Shown piece after piece: positions 1 to 12,480 of a stretch of DNA of 64,000 bases (position 1 is the stretch's first letter; each line of letters begins with the position of its first letter). The stretch is from Gymnogyps californianus (lineage: Eukaryota > Chordata > Aves > Accipitriformes > Cathartidae). The notes beneath the pieces were generated by a model. It searched no databases and had not been told where the DNA came from. It was given only the letters and a program-made list of their open reading frames with translations. Made by a program: the position numbers and the translations under genes. The stretch is taken from the NCBI RefSeq assembly GCF_018139145.2, contig NC_059473.1, forward strand, positions 62,912,707 to 62,976,706. The letters are read 5' to 3'.

Positions 1-771
1 TCAACATTTTAGAAGCGGGGAAAGGGTGGAACCCTCGTTCCCTCCCAAACCCAAAAAACAACAACAAAAAACCCCCCACTCAGGCTAGTACCCTGGCCTC
101 AAACTAGTGCTATAAGATACCCTGCCCAGCAGGAGACAAAGAGTCAGCTATCATCCCACTCACTCTGACAGGGCACAGAGCACAAGCACTGTGGAGGTGG
201 CACTTCTCATCACTGACAAGATGCGTTTTGTGTCATTCAGAAGTTGACTAATAATGATTGCAATCAAGTCCTCAGGAGGAAGAGTACTGTTAGCAAGTGG
301 CTGGCAAGAGGACCACAAACATACATAGGAGTGCGTTCAATACAGATTGACTGAATATTTTAGACTGAATATTTTAGACTGATCAGATTTCCTTTGCCTG
401 GAAAAAGACAGTATCCAAGCCAGTATCTCCCAACACGGCCAGTGGCACTATTTCCTCAGAGTTCTACTAGAAATGCCTCTTCCATTTAGTCTATAACCAC
501 CTTCATGGGTGCCTCTTATTAGTGGCAGGCATCCTACAATAGATGTACCCACTCAAGTCTTTTCCCAGCTCCAATCTTCTCAGAACCTCCCACAACAGAG
601 CAAAACTACCTTGTCTTAGTTCCTAGGAACACAACCTTGCTCTGTCCCAGTGCAGACTTTGAGCAGCCCACTTCACCCTGTATGTTCTGCATTACTTTTG
701 TACTGATGCTCCTTCCCAGCTTCAGCTCTGTAGCACATTTCACTGGTTCATTCCTACTTATCTTCTACGCT

Positions 772-1126
772 TGTACTGGTTTTGGCTGGGGTAGAGTTAG
801 TTTTCTTCATAGGAGCTCATACTGTGCTCTGTTGTGGATTTGTGTCCAAAAGAGCATTGATAACACACCCATGTTTTGGCTATTGCTGAGCAGAGCTTAC
901 ACAGCGTCAAGGCCTTCTGTTTCTCACACCGGCCCCCCAGCAAGTAGGCTTTTATTCTTTTATATTCCTTTGCTTGCGCACGCAGCTTTGCTTTCCCTAT
1001 TAAACTTTGCCTTACCCCATGAGTTTTCTCACTTTTAACTTTCTGATTCTCTCCCCCATCCCACTGAGAGGGAGGGAGTGAGTGGCTGGGTAGGGCTGAG
1101 CTGCCGGCCAGGGGTAATCCACAACA
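772..1126 (+). mobile_element. Solo LTR of an avian endogenous retrovirus, degraded
   Basis: The element starts TGTACTGGTTTTGGCTGGG and ends ...ATCCACAACA, so it has the TG..CA ends of a retroviral LTR. I recognise the opening as a widespread bird LTR family. The flanks are ACGCT (767-771) and ACGTT (1127-1131), a 5-bp target-site duplication with one mismatch. An ATTAAA poly(A) signal lies at 999-1004, where the R region would be. No internal retroviral genes follow, so this is a solo LTR left by recombination. It is antisense to ARFGEF3. A 110-bp relative lies at 12371-12480 in the opposite orientation. The family assignment is from memory; the ends and the duplication are seen directly. 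Confidence 0.8.
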
Positions 1127-1257
1127 ACGTTTTAAAGAATTTCCCACATAGCACTATACCAAGTGTTTTAGCACTGTACAGCCTGATCAGATTTAACTCA
1201 ATTTACAAGGAAAATAATATGTTTTTCTATATAAAGGAGAAAGTTTAGTTTGGTACG

Positions 1258-1733
1258 AGAGATATGGAGCTACCGGAGAGAGTCCAGGGAAGGGCCACTA
1301 AGATGATGAAGGGAGTGGAGCATCTCTCTTATGAGGAAAGGCTGAGAGAGCTGGGACTGTTTAGCCTGGAGAAGTGAAGGCTCAGGGGGGATCTCATCAA
1401 TGTATATAAATACCTGAAGGGAGGGTGCAAAGAGAACAGAGCCAGACTCTTTTCAGTGGTTCCCAGTGACAGGACAAGAAGCAATGGGCACAAGCTAAAA
1501 CACAGGAGGTTCCCTCTGAACATCAGGAAACACTTTACTGTGAGGGTGACCGAGCGCTGGCACAGGTTGCCCAGGGAAGTTGTGGAGTCTTCATCCCTGG
1601 AGATATTCAAAAGCCATCTGGACATGGTCCTGTGCAACCTGCTCTAGGTGACCATACTTGAGCAGGGGCGTTGGACCAAATGACTTCCAGAGGTCCCTGC
1701 TAACCTCCACCATCATGTGATCCTGTGACCTAC
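1258..1733 (+). mobile_element. CR1 LINE, 5'-truncated 3' end
   Basis: This is a typical avian CR1 retroposon end. It contains the last part of the reverse-transcriptase ORF (peptide signatures [12 protein letters not shown], then [13 protein letters not shown] [19 protein letters not shown]) and the short 3' untranslated tail ending in the GTGATCCTGTGA octamer-like repeat. The coding part is dead: a TGA interrupts it around 1375 directly after the FSLEK motif, although the last 63 codons (1456-1647) are open. It sits about 130 bp downstream of the LTR in the same orientation and is antisense to ARFGEF3. CR1 copies are usually truncated at the 5' end, as here. The left boundary is approximate. 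Confidence 0.93.
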
Positions 1734-3195
1734 TTCTGGTAAAGTCAAGTTGTACCTCATCTCATTTTTGTGTTTTAGACTATTTTTTAACCTATCTCCA
1801 TAGCATCAGTTGTGTGGTTTGCTTTTTTGTCCTTCATAAAACTTCACATATCATAAATGCAGATGAAAGACTGTATTGTTGCCCGGATTACCTTTTTAGG
1901 CTTCCAGATAGAAGTAACACTCTTTATTTAAGGTACCATGCTGCAAATCCACAACTTCGCAATTCCAGTTCTTACAGAACTCAAGTGTATGTGCAGCAAG
2001 TTAGAAGAGTAAAAAGATAAAATTTATCTTCACTGAGGGTTCCCAACGAAGTTATACTACAGTGGACAGTGGGTCACTCATAATTCCTCCACTATTCTTG
2101 GTTGATCATCACTCTACAATGTTCTTCTAACAGGCATACCTGCACCGGTACAAGAGCAGACATATGTTCAAGTCCCGCTAGTCTACTGTTGCTTTCACTT
2201 TAAAAGCAACCCCTGCACCCAGCTTCTCATATATCTGAAACACAGGGCACAGGATCTCAGAGTGGGACCAGAGTACTACGCTGCAAGGAGGTGATTCATG
2301 TCTTCTGGCAGAGCCCAATAGTTACAGGAACCCTTCAGAAAGTACCTTTTTTCCTTAGCCAGAGCCTCCTACAACCATGTTGTGCCCCAATATGGGGCAC
2401 TCTCTAACCAAATGCCTGACATCTCGTATGCTGAATCAAGTGAATTTGAATGATCCACTTACATCCTTATACTCCTAAAACAACTTCATGCTTGCCCTTC
2501 GAGGGAGAAATTTCTTTTTGGAAAATGGTGGCATGTATTTACACCCCAGCAGTGTACCAGCCTTTTCCACAACTAGCATCCCCCTAGTGATAAGTATTTA
2601 CTGATACGTACTCATTTGTCCAATTAAAGGAAAGGTAAACTGCTTTAGTTTTTATACTGTCAAACCCAAGAGAGTCTTTTTGTTGCTTGCGCTGCACTGC
2701 TGTCTTCTTTTGCAATTTCATAAACTTCCAAATCAGATGCTACGCCTACTGTTCTCAGTGTACAAAAAACCCTGGAAAGTGCCCACACTTAGAGAATGCA
2801 GCTCCCAGATCCTTTACTAACCTCTCTGTCTTTCAAGCACTGCAGTCATCTCTTCTAATCAAAGAAAACAGCAAGACTTGACTCACTTTAGTTTCTAAGA
2901 CATTTAGTAGTGGCAAGGCTTACTGAGAGTAGCACAGGGCCACACAAGAAAGAGTACATCTCCATTTCAACATTGAAAGCCAGGAATTCCCACCTATCTG
3001 CAGAACATTTTTAGCTTCTACAGAATCACCAGCCTTTACCCGCATCCTAACTTCTGAACACCGTGACAGAAACACAAACATTATTGTTGGGTCCACCCAA
3101 GGACAGATGCTTTTTCTGTAGTATTTTTCAAAAGAAAAGCCTAGATTTCCTTGACACCCACTGCCTACTAACACAACCCCACTCTAAAGCCTTAC

Positions 3196-3277
3196 CTGCA
3201 TCCCTGCTAGAGCTTGTTGGGCCAGCTTCATGCTCTTCGATTCCAGAGCCAGTTGGAGAGGAAGGAGACACTTCTCC
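3196..3277 (-). CDS. ARFGEF3: ARFGEF3 coding exon 3
   Basis: On the minus strand a CAG acceptor (3278-3280) precedes 82 nt and a GTAAG donor (3191-3195) follows. The first base completes the AGG arginine codon split from exon 2. The next 27 codons read EKCLLPLQLALE, then SKSMKLAQQALAGMQ. This matches residues 46-72 of human ARFGEF3 as I remember it with only a few substitutions. The exon ends on a codon boundary. ARFGEF3 (BIG3/KIAA1244) is a large BIG-family protein related to Arf guanine-nucleotide exchange factors. In mammals it is linked to secretory-granule control in endocrine cells and to sequestering prohibitin-2. The segment belongs to the N-terminal DCB-like helical region, not to the Sec7 domain. 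Confidence 0.95.
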
Positions 3278-5937
3278 CTGAGGAAAATTTAAAAAATAAA
3301 AGTGAGAGGGAACAATGGAACTAAAATTGGTATTCAAAGGAGTAACGTTCCAGAAGGGCTGTAACACTTCCAGTAAGATAACACTTGCATACAGTAATCA
3401 AGGAGAATTTCACAACTCTGTGAAGCACTTTTACCCTCTAAAGAAAGCTGGCATATTGCTTCACATACTGTTAAGAATGGCTTTTTAATTGAAATTTCAC
3501 AAAATACTTCCCAACTGTTAGCCCTCTGTGTGCATGCATGAATGTGCAAAGCATAAAGAAGGGATTCACAGATCACTAGTGGTCCTTCAACTCAGCATGA
3601 TAAGCATTACACCTCAGTCACTTATCTTCTGTTTAATATTCAAGTTTCCAGAAAAGTGGTTTCATAATCCACTTTCTATTAGCCAAGTTTTGGTCTATGG
3701 CCTCCTCCACAGTACAATGTGCCCTGTCATGTTAGCTCCCTCCAGCCATAAATGGTGTAGACAAAAGCAAATGTACACTAACGAGTTTGGTTTACACCTG
3801 AATTAGCATGTGCTAGAACTATGACTAAGCTGTACTTTGATTACAGAATAACACTATTTTTTGAATATTAAAATAAATCACTAATTAGGACAGTATTTTA
3901 GATGCTTTTGGCTCAGTGCTTGGATACTGAAATTTTTTTATTTGGTGACCAAACCAAACAGTGCCTGGAGCTGTGACTTCTCTCTTTACTCCTTGCTCCT
4001 TATCAGAGAAGGGCTGCAGCATCTGATGAACACCTAGTAACCACAAGCCCTTTAAGCAAATCCTGCTAGTTGGCAGGAAACTCAGCCCATGTCCAGCTGC
4101 AGGCTCCCTGAAGGTTTGCAACACTTCATTAGGTCACATATCATAAGAGGCACTTATCTGTATGTACAGAGTCTATGTTTGCATTTGTATAGACATACTT
4201 GCTTATGGCAAACCATTCTGTGCCAGCCCTTAAGAGTCTTAGTTCTCCAACTGTCTGCACTGCACTTCAAGGAGCCCTTTTGGAATCACATTAAGTCCCT
4301 CCCCATGGAGACAAATGTGTGCAAGGTAAGAAGGAACACAAAACAACTAGTTGAGTCTTTTCTTACCCAATTGGAAACTAAAAAGCCCTGACTTGTTCCA
4401 TTTGCAGTGGTGTTCTTTGTCAAGTCTCAATGCATTCAAACACATACCCAAAACCCCTGTCTTTTCAAAGCAGAGTCAAAGATGTTTAATTTCTAAAAAT
4501 ACCAAAATGAAGAGTTTTCCCTCTTTTGCTCCTGTGAGCTGCCTTTGACCTAAATTCACTTACTTTCAGTTGACCCAATGATAAATAGTTTATTTGCCCA
4601 AAAGTATACAAAAATAAAAGTATTGACTAACTCTCCTACCACTCTAAAGGTTCAAGTTCTGACACGAATGAAACACATGCAGTAGACTAGCATGCATATT
4701 CTGCTCCTCTCGCAAATCCTCCCTTCATAACTAGCTAAGGAGAAGCACTAGGTTAGAGCAATAGTGATTACTGGAGTTTCAGACATACTGTCAAAGCTAC
4801 CTAAAGTGATGCTTTGCCACAGTCTGCCCATAACCTACCAACCTCCCTCCAAAACTGGCAGTCTACAACCTGAACTTGCTTTTTAAAAAACTTAAATGGA
4901 GATTACCGAACACTGGCCGTCTCAGCTTTGGGGAACCTAGCTTGTAACTCCTTCAGTGGATCCTGCTTGCAGAGGGGCCTGAATGTCCACTCTGAAAAGC
5001 CAACTCTATTTTGGATGTGTTCAGTTGGTATTCCTTTCTCTCCACCTTTCCCAAAAAAGCACAAATCACAAGCTACCCCAAGGGGCACAAATCTGCTATC
5101 TACTCTTTGAAATGCAACCCCTTCCTTTAATGATAAATTAAAGACTTGAGAGTCACAAGCATGGCTCACATAAGCAATCTAGCAAGCTTCTGTACTTGGT
5201 AAAGACCTCTTGAGAATCTGCAGGTCTTTTGATATTTGTACATTCTTCCCAGGTCATGGGAACTTGTAAAAGGTCATTTGGCATAAGACCACAAGAAGCT
5301 TTTTAAAAGAAACATGAATTACGCAGATTTCTAAAGAACTTGAAGCAGACTACATGTGTATCTTAAAATAGGTTTCTAACTAAAAGCTAACCATTTGGTT
5401 CATTTAGGATATTCTGAGAAACAGGCAGGCACAAAGCCCAATTTTCTCAGAAGCTCCTTTCTGAATGTTTCTGGAATCAATTTAACTAGAAGGACTCTCA
5501 AAACCTGTGAGTTTAGCACCCAAAACAGCTTGAACTACAGAATATCTAGGAAACATTTCCTGATAGAGTGTCATATCATCCAGATCTACAGAAACTGCCA
5601 AAACATCTACTCCAGGATTCAGACAGTAATCCTCTAGCCAGTACAGAGCTGGCTACCACCTATGTATCTACTGCCAGCTTTGCCTGGACCTGGGAACATA
5701 TGTAGCATGCAGGTAAATTGTGATAGGACTTTCTAGTTTAGAGAGGTGCCATAGCAATACATCGTTAACCCACAAAAAACCTTTAAGTGCTAACTTTTAC
5801 ATTGTGACTTCAACATACTCTCTCTTTTGAAAGAAGTTGTCACTATCACCCTCTGGGGAAGAACTTACATTTGAAATTAGTAGATCAACAAGGTACCTGT
5901 GCATTAACTGGTACTCAATGAGCCAGACACACATAGG

Positions 5938-5966
5938 AAAAAAAAAAAGGGCGGGGGGGGGGGGGG
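5938..5966. repeat. Poly-A / poly-G homopolymer junction
   Basis: A run of A residues (about 5938-5948) is followed by GGGC and then 14 consecutive G (5953-5966). It is a low-complexity tract in ARFGEF3 intron 2. It could stall polymerases and may vary in length between individuals. No function is inferred. Confidence 0.9.
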
Positions 5967-7926
5967 AATCACAATAGTGTACAGTACTAGCTGCAGGGAT
6001 GCTAAAAACCAATAATTATTTAGACCTGCACCTCTTCAGGGCAGAACACCACATTTCTTTTAGACTTTCTACAGTTCACTGCAACAGCATATAAACGTTT
6101 GGGGCATTATTAATACACAACAAACTTATTCTCACATTAAAGTGGATGGAGACTGGTAGGAGAGGGGAAAGGGAAGGCAGTCGTACATCACTTGAGTGGA
6201 TCCAGTTCAGTTTCATTATAATGAAGACAGGTGGGAGCTCCTATGGCTTATGTGTAGCTACCCTGCACATCAGCATGTTGCCTACCATCTGTCATCACAT
6301 ACTGCAATGAGCAGAGAACAATGAGAGCAGTTTCTTGAGATATCTCCCAAAATGAAGAACAAAAAATGACAAACAGGAGGATGGAAATTAGAACAGATTC
6401 AATTAGCTGAACTTCCCATCCTTGCTAAAAATGTTTAACTGAAAATCTAATTAAGGTTGCTGCAGCCTGTGTTCCCACTGTATTCTCAGAGAAAATGAAC
6501 TGCCATTGTGTCATTTCCTGTTCTTATTACACACTCAGTCAATTAAATCTTTAGCATTTCCATGCTACAGCTATAAAACACCTGCAGAGATACCTCACAA
6601 TGTTTGATTAGCTTGAGCATCTTCCACACTTCAGTTCGACCTGCCATTTAAATGCATCATCTGCTAGTATGAGAACACAGAAGGACACGGCAGATAATCC
6701 TCAGGCAGAATGGGAGAGGATGATGTAAATTAACACAGTCGGTCCCTACTAAGGTCTACCACTTAAGAACTGGGTTCAATAAGGCTGCACAAGAGATAAT
6801 GCAGACCAGAATTTGGTCTCAGAGTGCAATGAAGAAAGGGATTGATGTTTCTTCTTATACCTTACAGCCCTTTTATAATTCCACCCTGTTCTGAGTGGTC
6901 CCACACCACGGGATCTCATTGCTTACTCCACTGTCTATAGGTCTGTACTGTCAGGTTACAATTCATTCAGGTTTTGTAGTGCTACACATGTAAGACATTT
7001 TACATGTGTGAAGTTCTCAGAATAAGCTGGTGCACATTAATATACTTCAAAACACGTTTAAAAATGTTTTCCATTTATGTTACTGTACAGAAACTAGTTT
7101 AACACTGGAACTCCTAAGTTTCCATACTGATGCATGCAGGTGTGGACATATATACACATACAGTTTTAGGCACAAATACCAACCTAACCCTGAATGAGAC
7201 GAGTCAAGTACAACACAGAGGGGGCGTGAAAGGAAGGGAGCACCTTTGACTTGGAGGAGGGGAAGCTACCAAAAGCTTCAGGATAAAGTATCCTGGGCAT
7301 TGATAGATGAAACAAAGCAATGAAAACAGAAGCTAGAGGGAAGAAAGAAGTTGAGATGGTGTAAAGAAAGAACGATAGTGAAGAAAAAGGACATGCTCAG
7401 ATATAAGTGTTGTACTATGCAGAAATCCACACTAATTGCATTGTTTGCATATGTCCACACAGCAGTGCTCTCAAAAGACAGCTCAGTTTAAAAAAAAAAA
7501 CCAAACCAAAACAAATAAACACAAAGAAGTTCCCCCCAAAACAAAAAGAAGAAAGGGGGAAATTAAAAAAAAAAACCCAAACATAAGAGAGGCAGCAATA
7601 ACAGATCCTGGCTGTAGTGTTCTTTCCCTGACAGCAGAAGAGAAGACAGGGATCACTCTTTACCTACTGCTGTTGTCTAAGGTCACCTGTGCAAAGGATA
7701 TGGTGAGAGCCACTGCAGAACAAGGGTCTGGAAGAATGATTTTACAGCACAGAAAGTAATTGCAGAGACATGAAACAGCTTTCCTAATCACAGTGTTTCT
7801 ATTCAAATCTGGTATAACACATAAATACTGAATAAATGAGTATAACATGATGGCAGCCCCCTCCCTTCAAAACAGAGTGCCAACCACCCTCCTGTCCTGA
7901 CCCAGAAGACCAATTAAAAAAAAAAA

Positions 7927-7951
7927 GATATATATATATAAAATATATATT
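7927..7951. repeat. (TA)n microsatellite
   Basis: This is an alternating TA tract of about 24 bp broken by AAA, directly after a stretch of 12 A residues. It is simple sequence in ARFGEF3 intron 2. Confidence 0.9.
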
Positions 7952-8119
7952 CTAAGGTCACTAGAAACAAGTAGTCATTTGCATTAATGGGCACTCCATT
8001 AGAGAAAACAGCATTTGTATGGACCTTGTTATGTGCAAAACAGAGGAAGCAGAGAGTGCCAAGGACAAAGAGTCAGTCCTGTTCCTACTGAGGCTACCTG
8101 GAGTTTTGTCACTAGACCT

Positions 8120-8215
8120 CCATGGTATCTGGACTGAATCCCAAGTGACCTGCCCAGGGTCAAGCAGAAAGGTCAGAGACAGAACCAAGTGCATAATCCA
8201 GGACCAGTATCTCCA
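8120..8215 (-). mobile_element. MIR-like SINE fossil
   Basis: The plus strand reads AAGTGACCTGCCCAGGGTCA, followed by a purine-rich GGTCAGAGACAGAACC stretch and CCAGGACC. This order resembles the reverse complement of the MIR core and tRNA-like 3' region (AAGTGACTTGCCCAAGGTCA, then GGCAGAGC, then GAACCCAGG). The copy is highly diverged and its boundaries are approximate. The assignment is from memory of the consensus. Confidence 0.5.
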
Positions 8216-11200
8216 GGGGCACAGGCTGTCCTTCCTGAGCTACCCCACTCCACGATTGTCAGCTCTGTAAACTGCAGAATGAGTCATGGGAAGGTAAACA
8301 GCCTTTATATTCAGCATGCTGGGTTACAACGACCTTTCTAGTCGTCTGAGTTTGCCGTGGCTCATCAACCTACCTCTTTCCCTGCAGGTCTGTCACAAGG
8401 GATGCTATGACAGGTCAGTCAAAACAGACTGCCAAGAAGGTCAGAGCAAGACAGATTACTATTGTAAGTAGAGAGATCATAAAAATCTTTCTGTCCTCAT
8501 TGTAGTGGAAAAAGCCTTTAGTGAGAAGAGAATAACGACTCATTAATTCACTCTCATGATGAAAATCATAATGAAGATAGGAAATGGCCCAATCTTCACA
8601 CCTTCTTGTTAGTGCCTGGAACACAGTCTCATGGCCACCTTCAGCTCCACCATACTGACTTAGGGAAGGGGGCACTATAAATGAAGTATTTGTCGCCACT
8701 GTTAAGAGTTATTTCCCTTCATGCAAATGGTGATAACCATATTAATTTTCAGAAACAGGATTAAAAATAAAGATTAAAAATAAGACATCTCTCTGCATTA
8801 TATTCCCCCAGAAAATTACATAGGAGAAGAAAAATTCAGAACCTCAGGGCCTTATCAGCACGTAATTTGCATTCCATAGCATAATTCACAGCCCAGTCAA
8901 AGAACAGATAAGAATTTGATTCACGGCTGTTGCCATTTTCTGATACGCTGTTTGTTAGGCAAGATAACAGCCAGAGTCAGAGCCCGACATTTTTCAGAGT
9001 AACACTGACAGTTGAGAAGAGCTTCTCAGTCTTGGCTGCTTAAAATGAACAAAGTATCACAGCGTGTAACTCCATTAGCCTCACTTAAGCAGAAAAGTTG
9101 GCCCACCATGAGAAAATAAATGGTAAAGATGAATTCTCAAAATTCTGGAGATACTCCCAGCTTTACCCTTAAATAAACCAAACAGAAGCAAATACTGTCC
9201 CTACACAAAAGGGGATGATTTAATTTGTGTAAAACAAATTCCAGTGGTGTATATATGAACACATGTATATCTAAAAGTAGAAATATCCATAACTCTTCTT
9301 TTCCTGTGCTAGCTTAGAGAACGTTGATAAAAGACTCCACCAGCTTTATGGTTCATAATGGAAGTACTTAAAACCTGGAGGAGGAACAGGAAATAAATAC
9401 ATCCTTTTTCAAGCAACAGCTCTTCAACAAGAAAGATTTTAAGTCCTTGCTCACATTCTAGAGAAATTATTGATTTTATCTACAGCAGAAATATGACCGT
9501 CCCACTTACAAAGAGTATTACAGTCGAGCTCAGACAGAAGTTTGGAATTTGCAGTGTATAGGGCAAGTTCTCATGCCTCCACAATGCAGGAAGTCAGACC
9601 AGATGACTACAACAGACCTCTCCAGCACTAAAATTTGTATCTCTATGCAAATCTAAGTTTGTTGATAGTACTTAGAGACCTCTTAGAGTAATAGGATAAA
9701 AGACAAAATCTGAAGTCTTCCAGTTAGTACCCTCCTTTTCAAGAAAAAAGAAAACAACAATAAATTATCTTTATGATGCTGTACCACTACAAGATGATCA
9801 TGCACTGTTAGACAACTTTGGTGTAACAGTGCTACAGAAGAACGAACAAGCAGTTGGTGTTGCAGTTTACAGGTCCTGAAAAAAAACAGTTGAGAGACTG
9901 CTGTCATACTATGTTGATACAAATTCTGCCTTGCTTCAGCAGGGCTAGGATTTTACTCCAGTTACTCACAAGTACAGAGACACTTGTGTGCATGTTTCCC
10001 ATGTCAAGAGATTTGCCTCTCACATAACCAGGTGAGGTTCCACCTCTACTAATAACTTTGTAATTTCTGGCTGAAAGCATTTTCATTTATCTTCCTCACC
10101 ACTTGCAGCTTCTTTTTTTAAAAAAATCTCATTCTTTTTCTCCCCACACAATACAAAACTCTTCACCTGTATCCAGTTACAGTGGAAACGCTTCTTTTCA
10201 TCTGACTTGAGGTTTAACTCTCCTTTTCTTTCCGTATCCGATTCTCTCTCACCTCAGCTGCTGACATTAGCTCTCTCTTGGAGTTCCCTCTGGGTCTCTC
10301 CTCCAGCTCAGTATTTCATTTTTCCTTCCTTTTTGCTTCATGTATTCCCTCTTCCCTTCAATCCTTTTGCTTTTCAAACCAAGACACAAAGTAATCACTC
10401 CACCCAACACTTAAATGAATCTGCCTCTGGAGGGAAACATATGAGTTGCTTATCAGAGGACGCTTAATGACACAGGGAAAAGGAAGTGAGGAATAATGCC
10501 TAAATGTAACTTCATACAGTTTGTTAGCTAGAACTTTAACAATGTTTGAACCTGGAATGTTGAATGAGATTGCAGTTTAACACTGCTTGGTATTAAAAAA
10601 AGTGACACAGTAGCATTTCTAATTTTTGTTATTTACATACTTTCCAAGAGAAATGGATTTGCCATAACAGCAGAAGTACAGCTTTACTCATGGGAAAGGC
10701 AAATGTGAACAATTTAATCTTCCATCCAGCCTAATGCGGCCGAGACCACAGAATTCATACAATTATAATTAAATAGCTCAGCACAGTCACTCAGCTGGAG
10801 AGCGCTTCTAAGGTCATTTGCTTCCTTGCTGTACTCACTAATAACATCTTGATTTCAACACAAACACAAAGTTCCTAGATAGGAGCCTGACGCTGTTGTC
10901 AAGATGAAACCGAAACAGAACAAAAAACATAAGCACACTATGTACCTTTGCTTGAGAGGAGAGGAATAGAGACAACAAAAGATTCTACACAATATTAAAG
11001 TGGACAAGGCCAAAATAATAATCAGGATGCTTCCAGTCTCCAAAGCTGTAGTGTAATCTCTCTGTGATACGTTATCATCACTCTCCCTAGAACATCCACC
11101 CCAGTAGATTTTCACCCTTTGTGCACAAGGTACGACAGTCACTTACTAATTCTGCTCTTAAGGAATTTGATGACACACATAAACCTCACAAGGTCTTCAT

Positions 11201-11974
11201 TATAAAGCAATTTGTATCCTTTAGGTGATTTTATTGATTATCATTTGAAGTACAGCATAAAGATGAGGTGAGGAGCAGAGTATCCATCCTTAGTGTACAC
11301 TTCCTGGCCTTAGGTAGAGCACACACTGGACTTGCTCAGCCTACAATTTCGAAAGCTTATCAAGCTATTCCATGAAACCTCTCTTCTCTATAGTTGCTAA
11401 GCCTGGAAGGGAAGCTAAGGATTTTTCCAGTGAAAACATTTTTGTTTCAAAATTTCAGTACACTGAAAACAACAAATAAAGTACCTTATGAGAATTAAAC
11501 TTCCATCAGGAGAAGTTTTACAATGCTGGGACTGGGTAGGACTGAGGGGACAGAAAAGAGACACATAGGTACTACAGCGTAGACATCTTGCAGATGACCT
11601 TATTTTCTCCATTACAGTTGGATGGCCTAGAGTTAGTTACAAAAGTTTGATGAAGAAATGGGAGGATGAGGTATATTTCTGGTCATTACTAGTTACATTT
11701 TGAAGGTTAATGCTGCAATCTGCAATTCCATTCAACTTTCACAGCAGTGCAATGCTAAATCTTGACAGACCTAAGGGATGGTTGTTAAAAATATCCCCAC
11801 ATTTGCAATGCATTATGTAATTTTATACTCACTGCACCTTAGTATATTCAGTTTCTTAAGCAAACAAACATTCAAGGAAACCAAAGGTAGTGTATTTCCT
11901 GCAGCTTTGTTACTTTTCACGGAATGTAAATAAAAGAACTGCAAGAAAAGACTTTTACTATTCCTTCATTTTCA

Positions 11975-12045
11975 AAACAAAGAAAAGTCATGACTTGCAC
12001 AGCATCACACAAAGACCACAGCAGAGTCAAGCCTCATTTAGTAGG
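11975..12045 (-). mobile_element. MIR-like SINE fossil (weak)
   Basis: The plus strand reads AGTCATGACTTGCACAGCAT, then CACACAAAG and GCAGAGTCAAGCC. This follows the order of a reverse-complement MIR core (GTGACTTGCCCAAGGTCACACAG, then GGCAGAGCC) with many substitutions. It is weaker than the copies near 8.1 and 31.8 kb. Confidence 0.35.
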
Positions 12046-12370
12046 AAAACAGTCCTCTCAGTTTCAGTGCCACTTCTCTTCTTTCATCCCCTGGTTCTCC
12101 CCCTCCCTCTCAACCATATTTCATTCTTTAAGGCAATTATCAACAGCCTCTCAATGTTCTCACTTTCTTCTCCTTTGCAAGCACTAAAAGTGATCAGATG
12201 TTTAAAACACACACACTGCTATCCCATTATCATCCTTAGACCCTTAGGGCGATATTTCAGCTGCATTTGTTGTTAGAAGTTAGACAAACACTCAAAACTA
12301 TGGCTGCTCTCATCTTTTATTGGTGCTATTCCTGTACTGAATGAATTATGTACACCCCACAGTAACTGAA

Positions 12371-12480
12371 TGTTGGGGGTTAACCCCAATAGGCAGCTCA
12401 GCCCCACTCAGCTGCTCCGCACTCCCACCCTACCAGCTCCTATGAAGAAAATCAACTCTAGCCCAGCCAAAACCAGTACA
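12371..12480 (-). mobile_element. 110-bp internally deleted solo LTR
   Basis: Read on the minus strand this starts TGTACTGGTTTTGGCTGGG and ends GGGGTTAACCCCCAACA. Both ends match those of the LTR at 772-1126, as do AGAGTT..TTTTCTTCATAGGAGCT near the start and GGGGCTGAGCTGCC near the end. About 245 bp of the middle (most of U3, R and the poly(A) signal) are missing. The flanks CTGAA (12366-12370) and CTGTG (12481-12485) share only three of five bases, so a target-site duplication is uncertain. It is in the sense orientation of ARFGEF3. Confidence 0.75.

Larger units (their letters stand above)
1..3195 (-). other. ARFGEF3: ARFGEF3 intron 3 (partial, runs off the left edge)
   Basis: This is the non-coding remainder of the third ARFGEF3 intron. 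It begins at the GTAAG donor (3191-3195 on the minus strand) and continues beyond the window. I looked on the minus strand for the next conserved block of the protein (starting KLLSEERF in the human sequence as I recall it) and did not find it, so exon 4 is probably outside. The intron holds an LTR (772-1126) and a CR1 3' end (about 1258-1733), both antisense to the gene. It also holds a short direct repeat of about 2.4 copies of a 14-bp unit at 349-382. I recognise nothing else in it. Confidence 0.75.

Noticed and set aside
637..1147. Overlapping open frames of 116-133 codons at the left end
   Set aside because: They fall largely on the LTR at 772-1126 and do not resemble retroviral or cellular proteins.
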